Positions 1 through 9,302 of a stretch of 44,840 nucleotides of DNA are shown here, one piece after another. Both the position numbers and the translations under genes were made by a program. This DNA is from Candidatus Zipacnadum vermilionense (GTDB taxonomy: Bacteria > Armatimonadota > Zipacnadia > Zipacnadales > Zipacnadaceae). Positions within the stretch are counted from its first letter, which is position 1; each line of letters starts with the position of its first letter. Below the pieces are notes generated by a model that was given only the letters and a program-made list of their open reading frames with translations, made no database searches and was not told the DNA's origin. The stretch covers positions 1-44,840 of the forward strand of contig JALGSV010000040.1 of the NCBI GenBank assembly GCA_029821755.1, in the 5' to 3' direction.

Positions 1-1
1 G

Positions 2-214
2 CACATGGTCACCCCTAAGGATGGAGCCACGGTAATGCTCAGGGGCGTCGGCGACGAACCGCTGCTGGTGGGCCAGCCCTACGGCCAGGGCCGGGTAGCG
101 GTCTTCACCGGCACTGTACTCGGCGAGCCCCCGGCGGGCAGCCAGGCCTTCTGGGAAACCGAGGCCTGGAAGCAGGAACTGACGCGGGCGATAGGTTGGG
201 TATCGGGAGGATAG
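2..214 (+). CDS. C-terminal end of a class I amidotransferase-like (ThuA/DUF4350-type) protein, partial
   Basis: Only the last 70 codons are present; the reading frame is open to the left edge, so the gene begins outside the window. The visible part includes the strand motif GQGRVAVFTG, typical of the last beta-strand of glutamine-amidotransferase-like domains that lack catalysis and are found in large secreted bacterial proteins. It aligns by eye with the amidotransferase-like domain of the protein at 37996-41190 (LLVVGRHGQGQVAAFLITPF, then a W-rich helix before the domain end), so the two are probably paralogues. It ends with TAG about 200 bases before the decayed PHP-like gene. A catalytic role cannot be judged because the nucleophile region is missing; a structural or ligand-binding role is more likely. 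Confidence 0.6.
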   Translation, partial: HMVTPKDGATVMLRGVGDEPLLVGQPYGQGRVAVFTGTVLGEPPAGSQAFWETEAWKQELTRAIGWVSGG

Positions 215-418
215 AGAGGCGGCCAGCAGTCATCAACCTGCACTTGCCCCGCGCCGGCATCGCCACGCTCTGCCTGTCGGTCAACTTGCGGGCCTGGCCC
301 AACCGCGGCAAGCAAACCGTTCTGGTGCCAAGGTACCCGCTGCCGACGCAGTCAACCGTTCGCGCCCTTGCGAGGATTGGTCCCTAACTACCGCCATTGT
401 TGCCGGAGGTAACCAACC

Positions 419-2342
419 ATGCGCTCACTCACTTTGACCCTCCTCCTCACCTCCACTCTCAGTCTCTGCCTTGTCCCGGTCCATGCCGCCGGAGTGCAGG
501 GCAAGCCGCTGCGCGTGCTTTTGTGGACGCGCACCCTCACCCTCGACGAGTAGTACAACCAGGAACTCGAGGCTCAGGGGATTTTCTTCGACCAAAGGCC
601 CCTGATCAAGCCACTGACGCTGCGGCACCTCAAGGCCTACAACCTGGTCGTCATCCCCGACTTCCTCACCTTCGACGCCCAGTTCGAGGTGGGCGCGATC
701 GATGTGCCCGACTGGTGGGATTGTCAACCTCCCCAACCTGCGCACCTACGTCGAGTCCGACGGGGGGCTCCTGGTGACCAGCTTCTTCAACCAGGCGGGC
801 GAGGCGCTGTGCGCCTCCCTCGACCGCCTGGTCGACCCCTGGGGTGCGGGCTTCCGCGCGATGGAGATCATCGACACCGCCCACATCGCGAAAGTCGACC
901 GCATGGGCACGTCCCTCAAGGACAAGCTCTTATACTGCTACACGGAGAACATCACTCCCCATCCCGTCAGCAACGGCGTCAAGCACGTATACTATCCGGT
1001 GGTCAACCTCCGCTGGAACCGCTGCTACACCACACCGCCGATCGTGCTCTACGACAAGTCCTGGACCCCGCTGGTGCGGGCCATGGCCGGCTCGTACAAC
1101 GCCAAAGCCGACAAACTCTACGACTGGCAGGAACCGTTGGGCAAGGAGGACGTGATCTGCGCCGTCCGCACCGTCGGTCGGGGCCGGGTGGCGCTGCTGT
1201 CGCTCAACTCCTACTACACGTTCTACCGGCCCTACACCAAGGAGACAGCCTTCGGCTAGAACGGCCATGGGCGGATTGACGGCATGGTCCTGAGCGGTGG
1301 GGATGGGACGACGCCCTCGGACGACGGCAAGCTGCTGGTTAACCTCTACCGCTGGCTGGCCGAGCCCGGCGTGCAAGCCGGTGGCACCGGTGTCCCCCCA
1401 CCGCCGCCGATTACCTTCAACTTCCAGCGCGTCCTGGACTGGGATACGCTGACCATGCCCTCCACCTGGCGGCACCGGGCCATTCCCCAGAAGATCGACA
1501 GGCAGATGTACTACGACGAGCTGCCCGACCCGACCATCACGGGGGAGTTGCACTACTACAAGGCCTTGATTGGCCTACATTCCGCCTACTCCGACGGCCG
1601 GGGCAGCGTCGCCGAGTACGCCGCGGCCCCCGAGAAGGCCGGCTACTCCCTGATCGCCTTCACCGAGACCTTCGAGAAGCTGGGTGGCCCGGACCGCTGG
1701 GAGGCCCTCCGCCACGATTGCGTGAAGCACACCTCCGACTCCTTCGTCTGCCTGCCCGGTATCGACATCGCCGACCCGGAGGGCGGTCGGTACCTGATTT
1801 TCGGGCAGCCTAACTACCCGAGCAAGGCATGGCTGTCGGAGGACAGGCTGGTCGACAAGCTGGGAGAGGCTGCCGTGATACTGCTCGTGCTCGACGGGGT
1901 GCCCTTCGCGGCGACCAGACACCTGGGTGATGAAGTGGAGAGGGAAGGGCAAGCCCATCTCAGTGACGATGAGCTTTACCTGGCCCTTCTTCCGACGCTG
2001 ACGCATATCAACAAACCCTCGATTCTGCTCGGCTCCCATGCAGACCTGGCAGGGGACGTGAACGCCGGGTCACTCTCGGTCCGCTGGGGACTTCTTCCTG
2101 AGCGCGTGGACGTCTACCTGTTCGGCAGCCTGTTCTACGGCTGCAAACTGAAGGTGGAGAAGCAGGACACGATGCGGCTGTTCATGATCGGCAACGCAGC
2201 GAAACTGGCCCTGCGATTTGTGGAGTACAATCCCGCCGACGCCTTCACCGACGAGGCCCTGCAGGGGCTTTTGCGCGCCTTTGACGATCTGCGCCGGTTG
2301 GGCGAGATGGACCTAGAACTCAACCATCCCGAGGTCCGCTGA
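419..2342 (+). pseudogene. Decayed secreted ThuA-like/PHP-like protein, paralogue of 30193-33561
   Basis: Translation from ATG 419 gives a signal peptide (MRSLTLTLLLTSTLSLCLVP, then an AAG-type cleavage region) and an amidotransferase-like domain, but the frame is broken three times. TAG 551-553 sits where the intact paralogue has Gln. A one-base shift occurs near 710-722. TAG 1257-1259 precedes NGHGRIDG, which matches NYGIIDG in the paralogue. Between these lesions the similarity is continuous: LVVIPDF/LVVVDKL, LLVNLYRWLAEP/LLMNLYRWLAEP, and the PHP-like segment GLHSAYSDGRGSV/GVHSATSDGTGSV. The similarity stops near base 1866; the remaining roughly 158 codons, to TGA 2340-2342, are unlike the paralogue and unlike anything I recognise. 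The gene is very probably non-functional, although a product of about 350 codons could still be made from about 1284. Confidence 0.8.
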
Positions 2343-2358
2343 CGGCGCCCGAGCGGGA

Positions 2359-2584
2359 CGACGGCTGACCAGCGAGGACGTGCTGGACCGGCTGCGGCAG
2401 CCGTTCATCGCGCGGGGCTTGCTGGCCCACCTACGTTTAGGATAACGACGCGGAGTTCACGGCGCGGCGGGTGCGCTCATGGCTGCAAAGCCTGGGGGTG
2501 AAGACCCTATTCATCGAGCCGGGTAGTCCCTGGGAGAAGGGCGACGTCTGCTACGACACCTTTCGGGTAGTCTCGTTGCCCTAG
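2359..2584 (+). mobile_element. IS3-family transposase (OrfB) remnant
   Basis: The strand reads RRLTSEDVLDRLRQPFIARG and, after a frameshift near 2438, DNDAEFTARRVRSWLQSLGV followed by KTLFIEPGSPWEKGD. IS3-type integrase cores have the pattern SDNGPEFTA...VREWL...GVKTLFIEPGSPWENGY...ESFN, so this is the second-Asp to Glu segment of the DDE domain. The frame is shifted, the Ser-Asp context is altered, the ENG motif has become EKG, and the final ESFN is lost. No OrfA and no terminal inverted repeats are visible. It lies directly behind the broken PHP-like gene and may mark the event that truncated or rearranged that gene. Confidence 0.75.
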
Positions 2585-2897
2585 GCCGGAGCTGACCGGG
2601 CCGCAGTTGCAGGCATGGGGACAGCCGTGTCCGCCCTCAGCCGCCTAGTTCCGTTTCGGTCCCATTGGCGGATTGTGGGCCCGCCGCAAGTGAGAGTCTC
2701 AGTGAACGGCGGGAGGTGAGCCCGCAGAGGCAGTGCCAAACGTCCCCTAGTCGTCGCGCGAGATGGGAAAGGTAATCTCCGCGTAACGGCGAAAGACCAT
2801 TCAGGCGCCCGAAGTGGTCGACACGATTCCCACCACTTCAGGGACGCCACCCTGTTGGTAAGAAGAGTACCTACCTCCCACCGAAAATGGTCATGCC
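2585..2897 (+). other. Intergenic stretch, 313 bases, no recognisable content
   Basis: It lies between the IS3 remnant and the next gene. There is no convincing ORF, hairpin terminator or transposase similarity on either strand. It presumably holds the promoter of the downstream secreted protein, but I cannot identify -35/-10 boxes. Confidence 0.4.
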
Positions 2898-5132
2898 ATG
2901 GAACACTATGTAATTATCTGCCTTATCGTGTTGCTGGCGAGCCTGGCTTGCGCGGCGTCGGGGTCGAGTTGGACGGCGGTGCCGTTCGACAAATGGGCGG
3001 AGGCGCCGACGCTGGATCCCTGCGCCGAGGGACTCACGCCGGAGGGGGTAAACCTGGGGGATCAGCGTACGCCCCCGGCTCTTCCGGAGCCGCCCTACGG
3101 CGCCTGGAAAGAGAGCACCGGGCGGCTGGTGGCGGCGGGGATTGCCCCTTGCTGGAGCACGATGCTCATGCCGGGTGATCAGCGCGAGGTCACCGTATCG
3201 CTGCGCTTCACGGTGCGCAAGAGCTCCGAGACAGCCCGCCAGTTGCCCGGAGGGTGCGTGCGCTGGGGGTTTCACTGGGGCGAGAATCTGCCGGGCTGGG
3301 ATGTCGGCGTGGTGCTGGGCTATCAGGATCCGCTGAGCTTCTACCGCGTGCAGCTCTCCGCCTCACGCGGCGAGTTGGCGCTATGGGACGCCACCGGCGG
3401 TTTCCTGCAGCTCATTCCCTGCCCCGTCGAGATCGGCAAGCCTCACAACCTGACCGTGACCTGGCGCGGTGCGCACTTGATCGCCCTGCTGGACGACAAG
3501 AAAGTGATGGATTACTGGGACCGCTCTCTGCCGTATACCCAAGGTCAGGTGGGGCTGGCCGTCTGGCAGAGCAACGTTCGGTTCGAGGATGTCGCGGTTA
3601 CTCCGGCCCTCGGTCGGGCGGAGAAGATGTCGGCCCATGTGCCTGCTTTCCGGCTCGCGCCGACCGACAATATTCTGCACGGGCACCCCTCGTTCCGCAT
3701 CGAAGCCTATCCCGGGATGATCCTGTTCGATGGCCACGAACCGATCTGCTACTTCTTCAAACAAGCGTCGGACAAAGGCGACGAATACACCCGCGACACG
3801 TTGCTGCACGAGGCGGTGAAGCTCAAGCCCGGCTGGCGTCCGGCCTACTACAACTATATCGGGCCCAACGGGCTGGAATGGACGTGGCGATGGGCGTTGC
3901 TGGTCGGCGATCTGCCGGACGCCTTCAAGATCACGAAGTCCGGCAAACAGCTTGTCTTCGATTTCCAGACCGAGACGCCGGGGAAGGGCCGCACGGATTA
4001 CACCTGCACGGTCAGCTTCGACCAGGCGCGCGGGGTGTACCGCTACGAGTTCCGCGGCACGCTCAAGATGATTGCGACCGCCGAGGTCAATGAGTTCGAG
4101 CTGTCCGACCCCCTTACTTACAACAATCGCGCCCCCGGTCCGGAGGTGGTCTACCGCTGGAACCCGGCCGGCCATCGCTGGTGGGTCTACCAGGGCACCA
4201 GCGGCGCGTGGGAGCGCATGCCGCTGACCGATTACCCGAACGACTACAGCACCGACATCAACAACGCGAAGATGCAGTGGGGCAAGGTCGCCGACTTCCT
4301 CTACCCCGACCCGGCCGCCTGCCCGCTATTCGAGACGGAGCTCAAATGGCGCCCGGGCATCTACAGCGCCGGCCAGTGCTCGTGGGGATACGACTATCAC
4401 CACCGCGAATTGAATGCCGGCACCATCGGGGCCGGTGAGGAGCGCTCCTTCGTTATGACCTTCTCCGCCCTGCCCCCGGCGGAGGCGGAACGAATCTTCG
4501 CCCAGTCCAACCTCATGCCATGCCTGGAGAACGAGGAACGGACGATCATCCCCTTCGTCCCTACCGGCAACTCCTTTGTCGACACCACCACCTGGCAGGA
4601 TCCCTCCGCCACCATGGCCTGGATCGGCGGCACCCGCGACGAGACCACCGGCCACGGCGACTGCTGCTCCCTACGGCTCGACGGTCCCGGCAAGACCTCG
4701 GTGCGAGTCTATCATTACATGATTGAGCCGTACGCCAAGCGCTGGTGGATTCGGGGCTGGTACAAGACGAAAGACCTGGAAGGCGCGGGCCTGGCCCTAC
4801 GTGTCGGCTACTTCGATCCTCCCCCGCAAGTGCGGGACGACTTCAACCTCGGCACCGGCACGCGCGACTGGACCTACTTCTCTGTCATCACTGACGTGTT
4901 CGGCTACCGAGATATCACAGATCTCATCTTTGAGGTCGAGGGCGAGGGCCAGGCCTGGATCGATGACATCGCCGTATCGGCGCTGACGGAGGAGGAGCGT
5001 CCGCAAACGACGGGTGTGGTGGACTCCGTTGTCGAGACACCAGAGATGGCTTCCCCAGAGCAGCGCTCGGCAAGGCCCTTAGGGCCGGCGGGTACCTGTG
5101 CCACAATCTCCTCTTGGCCGCCCGGAGGATAG
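2898..5132 (+). CDS. Secreted lectin-like protein with DUF1080-like and C-terminal carbohydrate-binding-like domains
   Basis: Predicted 744 residues with a signal peptide (hydrophobic IICLIVLLASLACA core, residues about 5-20). Residues about 75-235 look like a concanavalin/laminin-G-type beta-sandwich of the 3-keto-disaccharide hydrolase (DUF1080) kind, with the pattern YQDPLSFYRVQLSASRGELA, a lipid-like GGFLQL strand and a closing RFEDVAV strand. Residues about 265-560 form an unassigned beta-rich domain. Residues about 580-700 resemble a jelly-roll sugar-binding module ending in AWIDDIAVSAL. The protein at 14240-16279 has the same order of domains and stops right after the equivalent WLDDFLLERL. 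Here about 45 low-complexity residues follow, suggesting the original stop was lost and TAG 5130-5132 is a later one. No strong ribosome-binding site is seen. Probable role: extracellular glycan binding or a hydrolase; the exact activity is unknown. Confidence 0.75.
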   Translation: MEHYVIICLIVLLASLACAASGSSWTAVPFDKWAEAPTLDPCAEGLTPEGVNLGDQRTPPALPEPPYGAWKESTGRLVAAGIAPCWSTMLMPGDQREVTVSLRFTVRKSSETARQLPGGCVRWGFHWGENLPGWDVGVVLGYQDPLSFYRVQLSASRGELALWDATGGFLQLIPCPVEIGKPHNLTVTWRGAHLIALLDDKKVMDYWDRSLPYTQGQVGLAVWQSNVRFEDVAVTPALGRAEKMSAHVPAFRLAPTDNILHGHPSFRIEAYPGMILFDGHEPICYFFKQASDKGDEYTRDTLLHEAVKLKPGWRPAYYNYIGPNGLEWTWRWALLVGDLPDAFKITKSGKQLVFDFQTETPGKGRTDYTCTVSFDQARGVYRYEFRGTLKMIATAEVNEFELSDPLTYNNRAPGPEVVYRWNPAGHRWWVYQGTSGAWERMPLTDYPNDYSTDINNAKMQWGKVADFLYPDPAACPLFETELKWRPGIYSAGQCSWGYDYHHRELNAGTIGAGEERSFVMTFSALPPAEAERIFAQSNLMPCLENEERTIIPFVPTGNSFVDTTTWQDPSATMAWIGGTRDETTGHGDCCSLRLDGPGKTSVRVYHYMIEPYAKRWWIRGWYKTKDLEGAGLALRVGYFDPPPQVRDDFNLGTGTRDWTYFSVITDVFGYRDITDLIFEVEGEGQAWIDDIAVSALTEEERPQTTGVVDSVVETPEMASPEQRSARPLGPAGTCATISSWPPGG

Positions 5133-5175
5133 GGCAACGCAGGGATGCGACCTGAGCGCCGCGGCGGGGAGCCAT

Positions 5176-5520
5176 TCAGAACGGAGTGAGCATGCGGTAG
5201 CGGAAGGCAACTTCGAGGCAATCCGGACTGTCGAGGAAGATGCGAGAGTAGACCCGTCTGGTCCGCCTGACGGTACGGCTGTCCATACCACCGTACCAAG
5301 CCTTGTCATCAGCCCGCAGACAGGCCATCAAACGCGAATCGTAGGCACTTAGTGTGCTGCCTCCGTTGGCGTAGCTGCTTGTGCCACTGCGAAGAAACTC
5401 AGCATGGACCCGGAGGGCACGAGCAGCGGGGGGCACCGGCCGGGGCCGCTCCCCGGCGGCTTGCCGTACTTGCTGCCATTCGCTTCTGCTGGGTCTGGGG
5501 TACCGGGTGGGGGTGCTCAT
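5176..5520 (-). CDS. Small unrecognised ORF, 114 residues, doubtful
   Basis: An ORF runs from ATG 5520 (with a possible TTG start at 5541), beginning MSTPTRYPRPSRSEWQQVRQ and ending RYRMLTPF. It is rich in Arg and Ser, has no signal peptide or membrane segment, and I recognise no family. It occupies most of the 545-base gap between the secreted protein ending at 5132 and the convergent gene ending at 5678. It could be a fragment of a mobile-element gene or a chance frame in GC-rich DNA. The rest of this gap shows nothing I can name. Confidence 0.25.
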   Translation of the reverse strand: MSTPTRYPRPSRSEWQQVRQAAGERPRPVPPAARALRVHAEFLRSGTSSYANGGSTLSAYDSRLMACLRADDKAWYGGMDSRTVRRTRRVYSRIFLDSPDCLEVAFRYRMLTPF

Positions 5521-5677
5521 GTAACCCCGATCCGACACCAATCTCAGAATCCTTGCCTAGGTGCGAGAGTCACCAAGTATGGTGTCCCCGGAATCCCCGG
5601 AGTCAAACGACCACAGGCGATCGTCACCAACTGCGCCGTGGCGTGGTTGCCCGGCAGCGGAGAGAGGCTGGGCGTGG

Positions 5678-8600
5678 CTACCCGGCTGGCTTTTGTACCA
5701 GCACCGCTACGGACGGATTGCCGCCGTCGTAGTCCATCTTCCACTTGCCCGCGCCGGGATCATAGGCAATCATGCCCGACTGCACCACCCAGTCGTGGGC
5801 CGGCACTCCTACCTGCCGCAGCCCGGCCGCGCCGTGGGCGGTGATGGTAATGGTCTTGGCGACCTTATCGTAGACGATCTCCGTCGCGCCGCCCACTACC
5901 GACAGGTCATGAGCCGAAGCGAGGTTGGCGTCGTAGGTGGACAGGACGTCCTTCCCCGGACTCGTGAAAGAGTACCAGGTATCATTGACGTTCGTCGTCT
6001 CGTCGTTGATGGTGACGACCAGCGTGCCGCCGTTCAGGGCGACGGTGGGGGCGGGTTGCCCCTTGCGGCGAGGTACTAGCAGCGTGCGGAAGCCGCCGGT
6101 CCCCTTGATATGCAGCAGGTACTGGCGCTGCTCGTAGGGGGCACCGTTGTTGACCGCCGAGAAATCTCCGCTGGCGCCGCTCCCGCTGTTGTGCCCCCAA
6201 CTCCCGATGCAGAACTGCTGGGCCTCCGGGGCCACGTCGTACAGGTCCCAGTCAATAGCCGGGGTGACACCGGCCGTGCCGAACTGCTGGCCCGTGAACT
6301 CGAAGCGGTTGAGGCCCTTCGCGAGCTCATAGACGAGGCCCCCGGACGGCTCTTGCCTCTCTCCGTTGAGGTCGCAGAACCGGGCCTCGGGCGTGATCAT
6401 CCCCGCGGGGGTGGTAACAGCGCCAGTGGCCATCTGCGTCAGGTTGAAGGTCATGCTTTCGTTGGCCCGTGCACCGCCGAACACGTCTTCCACAAGGATC
6501 AGTGGAAAGTCGGGGTTCGGGAAGACCGAGATGACGGTGCGCGTCCAGTCCAGATCGGGGCGTTTGTGGTCGGTGTGGAACCGGGCGACTCCACTGTTGG
6601 CGAAGGAGATCACCGGCGCCTGGGTCTGGGACTTCCACGCCCAGGGATCGCCGGGGTTCCAGAAGTTCCCGTCTTTGTACTGGGGGATGTCGCCGTTCCA
6701 GGGCATGCCCCAGTCGGCCTCGGGAATGACGATATTGTGCATCCCACCCGAGACGACCGCCGGAGTGTACATGGGCTCCCAGTCCAGCGCCAGGGGCGAG
6801 CCCAGGGCGAAGATGTGCAGATTGCCGCTATTGGCGTCCCGGTGGTCGGCGTAGAAGGGGCCGCCGATGAGGTGGATGCTGGTCTCCTGTGGGGCACCCC
6901 AGCCGTGGCGCAGGACCGCGTAGGAATTGGGGAAGCAGGCGTTGCCCAGTTTGGGGTCCTCGGTAGGCAGGCCCTCGTCAATGCGCAGCACGGAGCTGCC
7001 GTAGAAGTCACTCTGCGGCCGGCCGTTGTTCATCCACAGCCACATCAGCTTCCGGGAGAGCTCGGGCTGATCCTTGGCGCAGGCGGTAGCGTTGAGGGCG
7101 AACATGTGGGGGAGCTCGCCGGCCTGGCTGTTGCCGTCGGCGATCTGGCAGCGGTGGCCGAAACGCGGATCCACCGGCGTCATCAGGTTCATCTGCCACT
7201 CGGCGAACTTGGCGAGCTTGGGCTCGTCGCGCCAGTCATGGTGGCCCGCCATGTTGCGCTGCATGACGACGTTGAAGGTCGGCTCCATGGTCTGGGCATA
7301 GTGCGGGCAGGACATGCTGGAGCCATCCTCGGCGATGAGCCACCAGTCGGGCTCCGATTCTTCCAGGTGCGTGGAGATGACTGGATGCGTAGCCAGATAC
7401 CACGTGAAGGTGCCGCGCGTGCCGATCCACTGTTGGGGCATATTGGGCGTGCCCAAATTGACAGTGGAGATAGTCTCGCCCGTGACGGGGTCGACTTTCA
7501 GCGGATAGGCGTCGTAGTCCCATAGCCAGTTGGCGAGGAAGGCTGCGTCTGCCTTGACCTTGGTCTTCTCCTCCGGCGTGAGGTACCCGCTGTGGAGCAA
7601 CTGGTCATAGCGGTCGGCCATCGGCGCCGGCAGCAGCCAAGGCTGGGTGGTGTACTTGCAGCTAAGGTACCCCCAGCCATTCTCCCAATCATCTATGAGG
7701 TCCCGCAGTTGCGTGTGGAGGCCGGTCACCATTTCATGGGCCTTGGCGCCGGTGGTGTCCCGCCACATATCCCAGATATCGCGGGAGTAGGTCGAAGTGT
7801 TGTAAATATACCGGAAGAAGTTCTCGTCATTGCGGGCCCGCTCGATCGTCGCGTCAAGGGCCGCCCGCGACATGTACATCTGCCCAAATCCCGGCGGATC
7901 AGGGTACTCCAACTGGTAGTGCGCCAGCTTGTCGAGTGTCATGCCATTGCCGTGCAGGCAGAACTGCTTGCTGATGGTGGGAATCACCCTCAGATCGGCC
8001 GGGATATCCGCCTTGGTGCCGGCGAACAGGCCCCAGGCAAAGCGGATGGTGCGGGGGGAGGTGTCGAAGTAGTACTGTCTGTTGTTGGGGCCGCGCAGGT
8101 TGGTGAGGACGGTAACGCCTGCATCCGGATCGGGATGGTTGTAGACGCCCGGACCGCTGGCGCCGGCGGCGATCAGGCGGCCTGGCGGGCCGGCGAAGAT
8201 GCCCATGACATTGGCATTGTCGGGGCCATTGGCATCGTACATCTGCCAGTACCAGCCGCTGTTGTAGGCCCAGGGGTCCCACAGGGCCATCCATTGGCGG
8301 GTGTTCTCGGAATCACAGTAGGCGACGTCCATCGGCGTGGCATAGTCAATATCCACCAGGGCATTGGAGATGGCGCCAGCCCTGCCCAACGGGGGGTACA
8401 CGGTCCCATCAGCATTGCGACCCAAGATCGGGTCGCTGGCATGGTGGCCGCAGTAGCGCAGTTGGGTGGGCCGTACCCCCTCGTACAGGCTAAACGAGTA
8501 CGTCGAGTACACGTTCGCATCGGTCTCGAACAAGACCGAGGGCTGGCCCTTCTCCAGAATGACAACGGTGGTGTAATGGGCCGGAGCGTCATCGCGTATC

Positions 8601-9139
8601 AGTAACTCCCCGAACGTATGCACCGGGCAGGTCACGCGGTACGTGACCTCGACAGTGGTCCGAATGGGCCCGCGCTCTCTGATCGTGACCTCCATAGCGT
8701 CCACGCTGGTGATACCACCCTCGTTGTTGTCGTTGACCCAACCCAACGGGGTGCCCGGCGGCGACCAGGTTCCGTCGCGGAACTGCACGCCCTGGATGGG
8801 GCACTTCGGATTGATGGTCAAGGGCGCGTAGACCTGGGGCACGCGGATGCCCGTCAAGCCGTTGGTGATCTCGTAGTAGTCCGGATGGGCTGCGTCCAGC
8901 GTGACCACTTTGGGGAAGGCGGCCGGGGCTCGGCCGCTCTGCAGCGAGAAGGTCTTGGTGGTATTGGCGGGCAGGTCGGTAGCCAGGGCGAGCTGCCCAT
9001 GCTCGCCGCCGGACAGCACCTGGTACGGCACCTCCTGGCCGGCCCCATCGAGCAGGTAGCAGTTGGCCGGGGTGACCGCCTGATCCAGGTCGAAGGCCAC
9101 CACTTGATCGGGATGGTTAACCCCGAAATGCTCGACCAA
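5678..9139 (-). CDS. Large heparinase-like polysaccharide lyase-fold protein, body of a TAG-interrupted secreted gene
   Basis: The open frame is 1153 codons from a TTG at 9139. In-frame upstream codons to ATG 9250 encode a signal peptide but are separated by TAG 9149-9151 (listed separately). The N-terminal about 200 residues are beta-rich. The centre (about 400-700, counted from 9250) is a helical segment of the alpha/alpha-toroid kind, and the C-terminal half is a beta-sandwich. The segment YADHRDANSGNLHIFALGSP with His about 803 matches the heparinase II/III pattern in which a His precedes a strand and 'GxPLxxD'. A paralogue is at 33835-37269. It follows the gene ending at 9303 with about a 50-base gap from ATG 9250, so the two were one operon. 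Substrate is probably a uronate-containing glycan; activity is inferred from fold only. Confidence 0.7.
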   Translation of the reverse strand: MVEHFGVNHPDQVVAFDLDQAVTPANCYLLDGAGQEVPYQVLSGGEHGQLALATDLPANTTKTFSLQSGRAPAAFPKVVTLDAAHPDYYEITNGLTGIRVPQVYAPLTINPKCPIQGVQFRDGTWSPPGTPLGWVNDNNEGGITSVDAMEVTIRERGPIRTTVEVTYRVTCPVHTFGELLIRDDAPAHYTTVVILEKGQPSVLFETDANVYSTYSFSLYEGVRPTQLRYCGHHASDPILGRNADGTVYPPLGRAGAISNALVDIDYATPMDVAYCDSENTRQWMALWDPWAYNSGWYWQMYDANGPDNANVMGIFAGPPGRLIAAGASGPGVYNHPDPDAGVTVLTNLRGPNNRQYYFDTSPRTIRFAWGLFAGTKADIPADLRVIPTISKQFCLHGNGMTLDKLAHYQLEYPDPPGFGQMYMSRAALDATIERARNDENFFRYIYNTSTYSRDIWDMWRDTTGAKAHEMVTGLHTQLRDLIDDWENGWGYLSCKYTTQPWLLPAPMADRYDQLLHSGYLTPEEKTKVKADAAFLANWLWDYDAYPLKVDPVTGETISTVNLGTPNMPQQWIGTRGTFTWYLATHPVISTHLEESEPDWWLIAEDGSSMSCPHYAQTMEPTFNVVMQRNMAGHHDWRDEPKLAKFAEWQMNLMTPVDPRFGHRCQIADGNSQAGELPHMFALNATACAKDQPELSRKLMWLWMNNGRPQSDFYGSSVLRIDEGLPTEDPKLGNACFPNSYAVLRHGWGAPQETSIHLIGGPFYADHRDANSGNLHIFALGSPLALDWEPMYTPAVVSGGMHNIVIPEADWGMPWNGDIPQYKDGNFWNPGDPWAWKSQTQAPVISFANSGVARFHTDHKRPDLDWTRTVISVFPNPDFPLILVEDVFGGARANESMTFNLTQMATGAVTTPAGMITPEARFCDLNGERQEPSGGLVYELAKGLNRFEFTGQQFGTAGVTPAIDWDLYDVAPEAQQFCIGSWGHNSGSGASGDFSAVNNGAPYEQRQYLLHIKGTGGFRTLLVPRRKGQPAPTVALNGGTLVVTINDETTNVNDTWYSFTSPGKDVLSTYDANLASAHDLSVVGGATEIVYDKVAKTITITAHGAAGLRQVGVPAHDWVVQSGMIAYDPGAGKWKMDYDGGNPSVAVLVQKPAG

Positions 9140-9250
9140 GGTGAACGACTACACGGGCGCCGCCTGGAGACTCTGCGCCATTCCCCCCATCAACAGCAGA
9201 CAGATTCCCCAGACAGATATGGTTGACAGTAATCTGGCTGACGTTCCCAT
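9140..9250 (-). other. Signal-peptide leader of the 5678-9139 gene, cut off by in-frame TAG
   Basis: Reading from ATG 9250 on the minus strand gives a clean signal peptide (ARLLSTISVWGICLLLMGGM, then AQSLQAA) that is in frame with the 1153-codon body. Codon 34 (9149-9151) is TAG, four codons before the TTG at 9139. An AGGGA ribosome-binding-like site lies about 9 bases before the ATG. Because the rest of the gene has no other lesion, the TAG looks recent, or is read through, or is a sequence error. As written, translation would either stop after 33 residues or restart downstream without the export signal. Confidence 0.75.
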
Positions 9251-9302
9251 CGGATCACGTCCCTGTAGTCAAGACTGGCTAAGCGTCACCTGCCCACTGG
9301 CG

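Noticed and set aside
2343-2584. A complete insertion sequence behind the PHP-like pseudogene
   Set aside because: Only the core-to-C-terminal piece of the transposase is present, with a frameshift and without OrfA or inverted repeats.
6110-8605. Long open frames on the plus strand opposite the heparinase-like gene
   Set aside because: They mirror the codon structure of the minus-strand gene in GC-rich DNA and show no family features; similar shadows occur opposite 30193-33561, 33835-37269 and 37996-41190.
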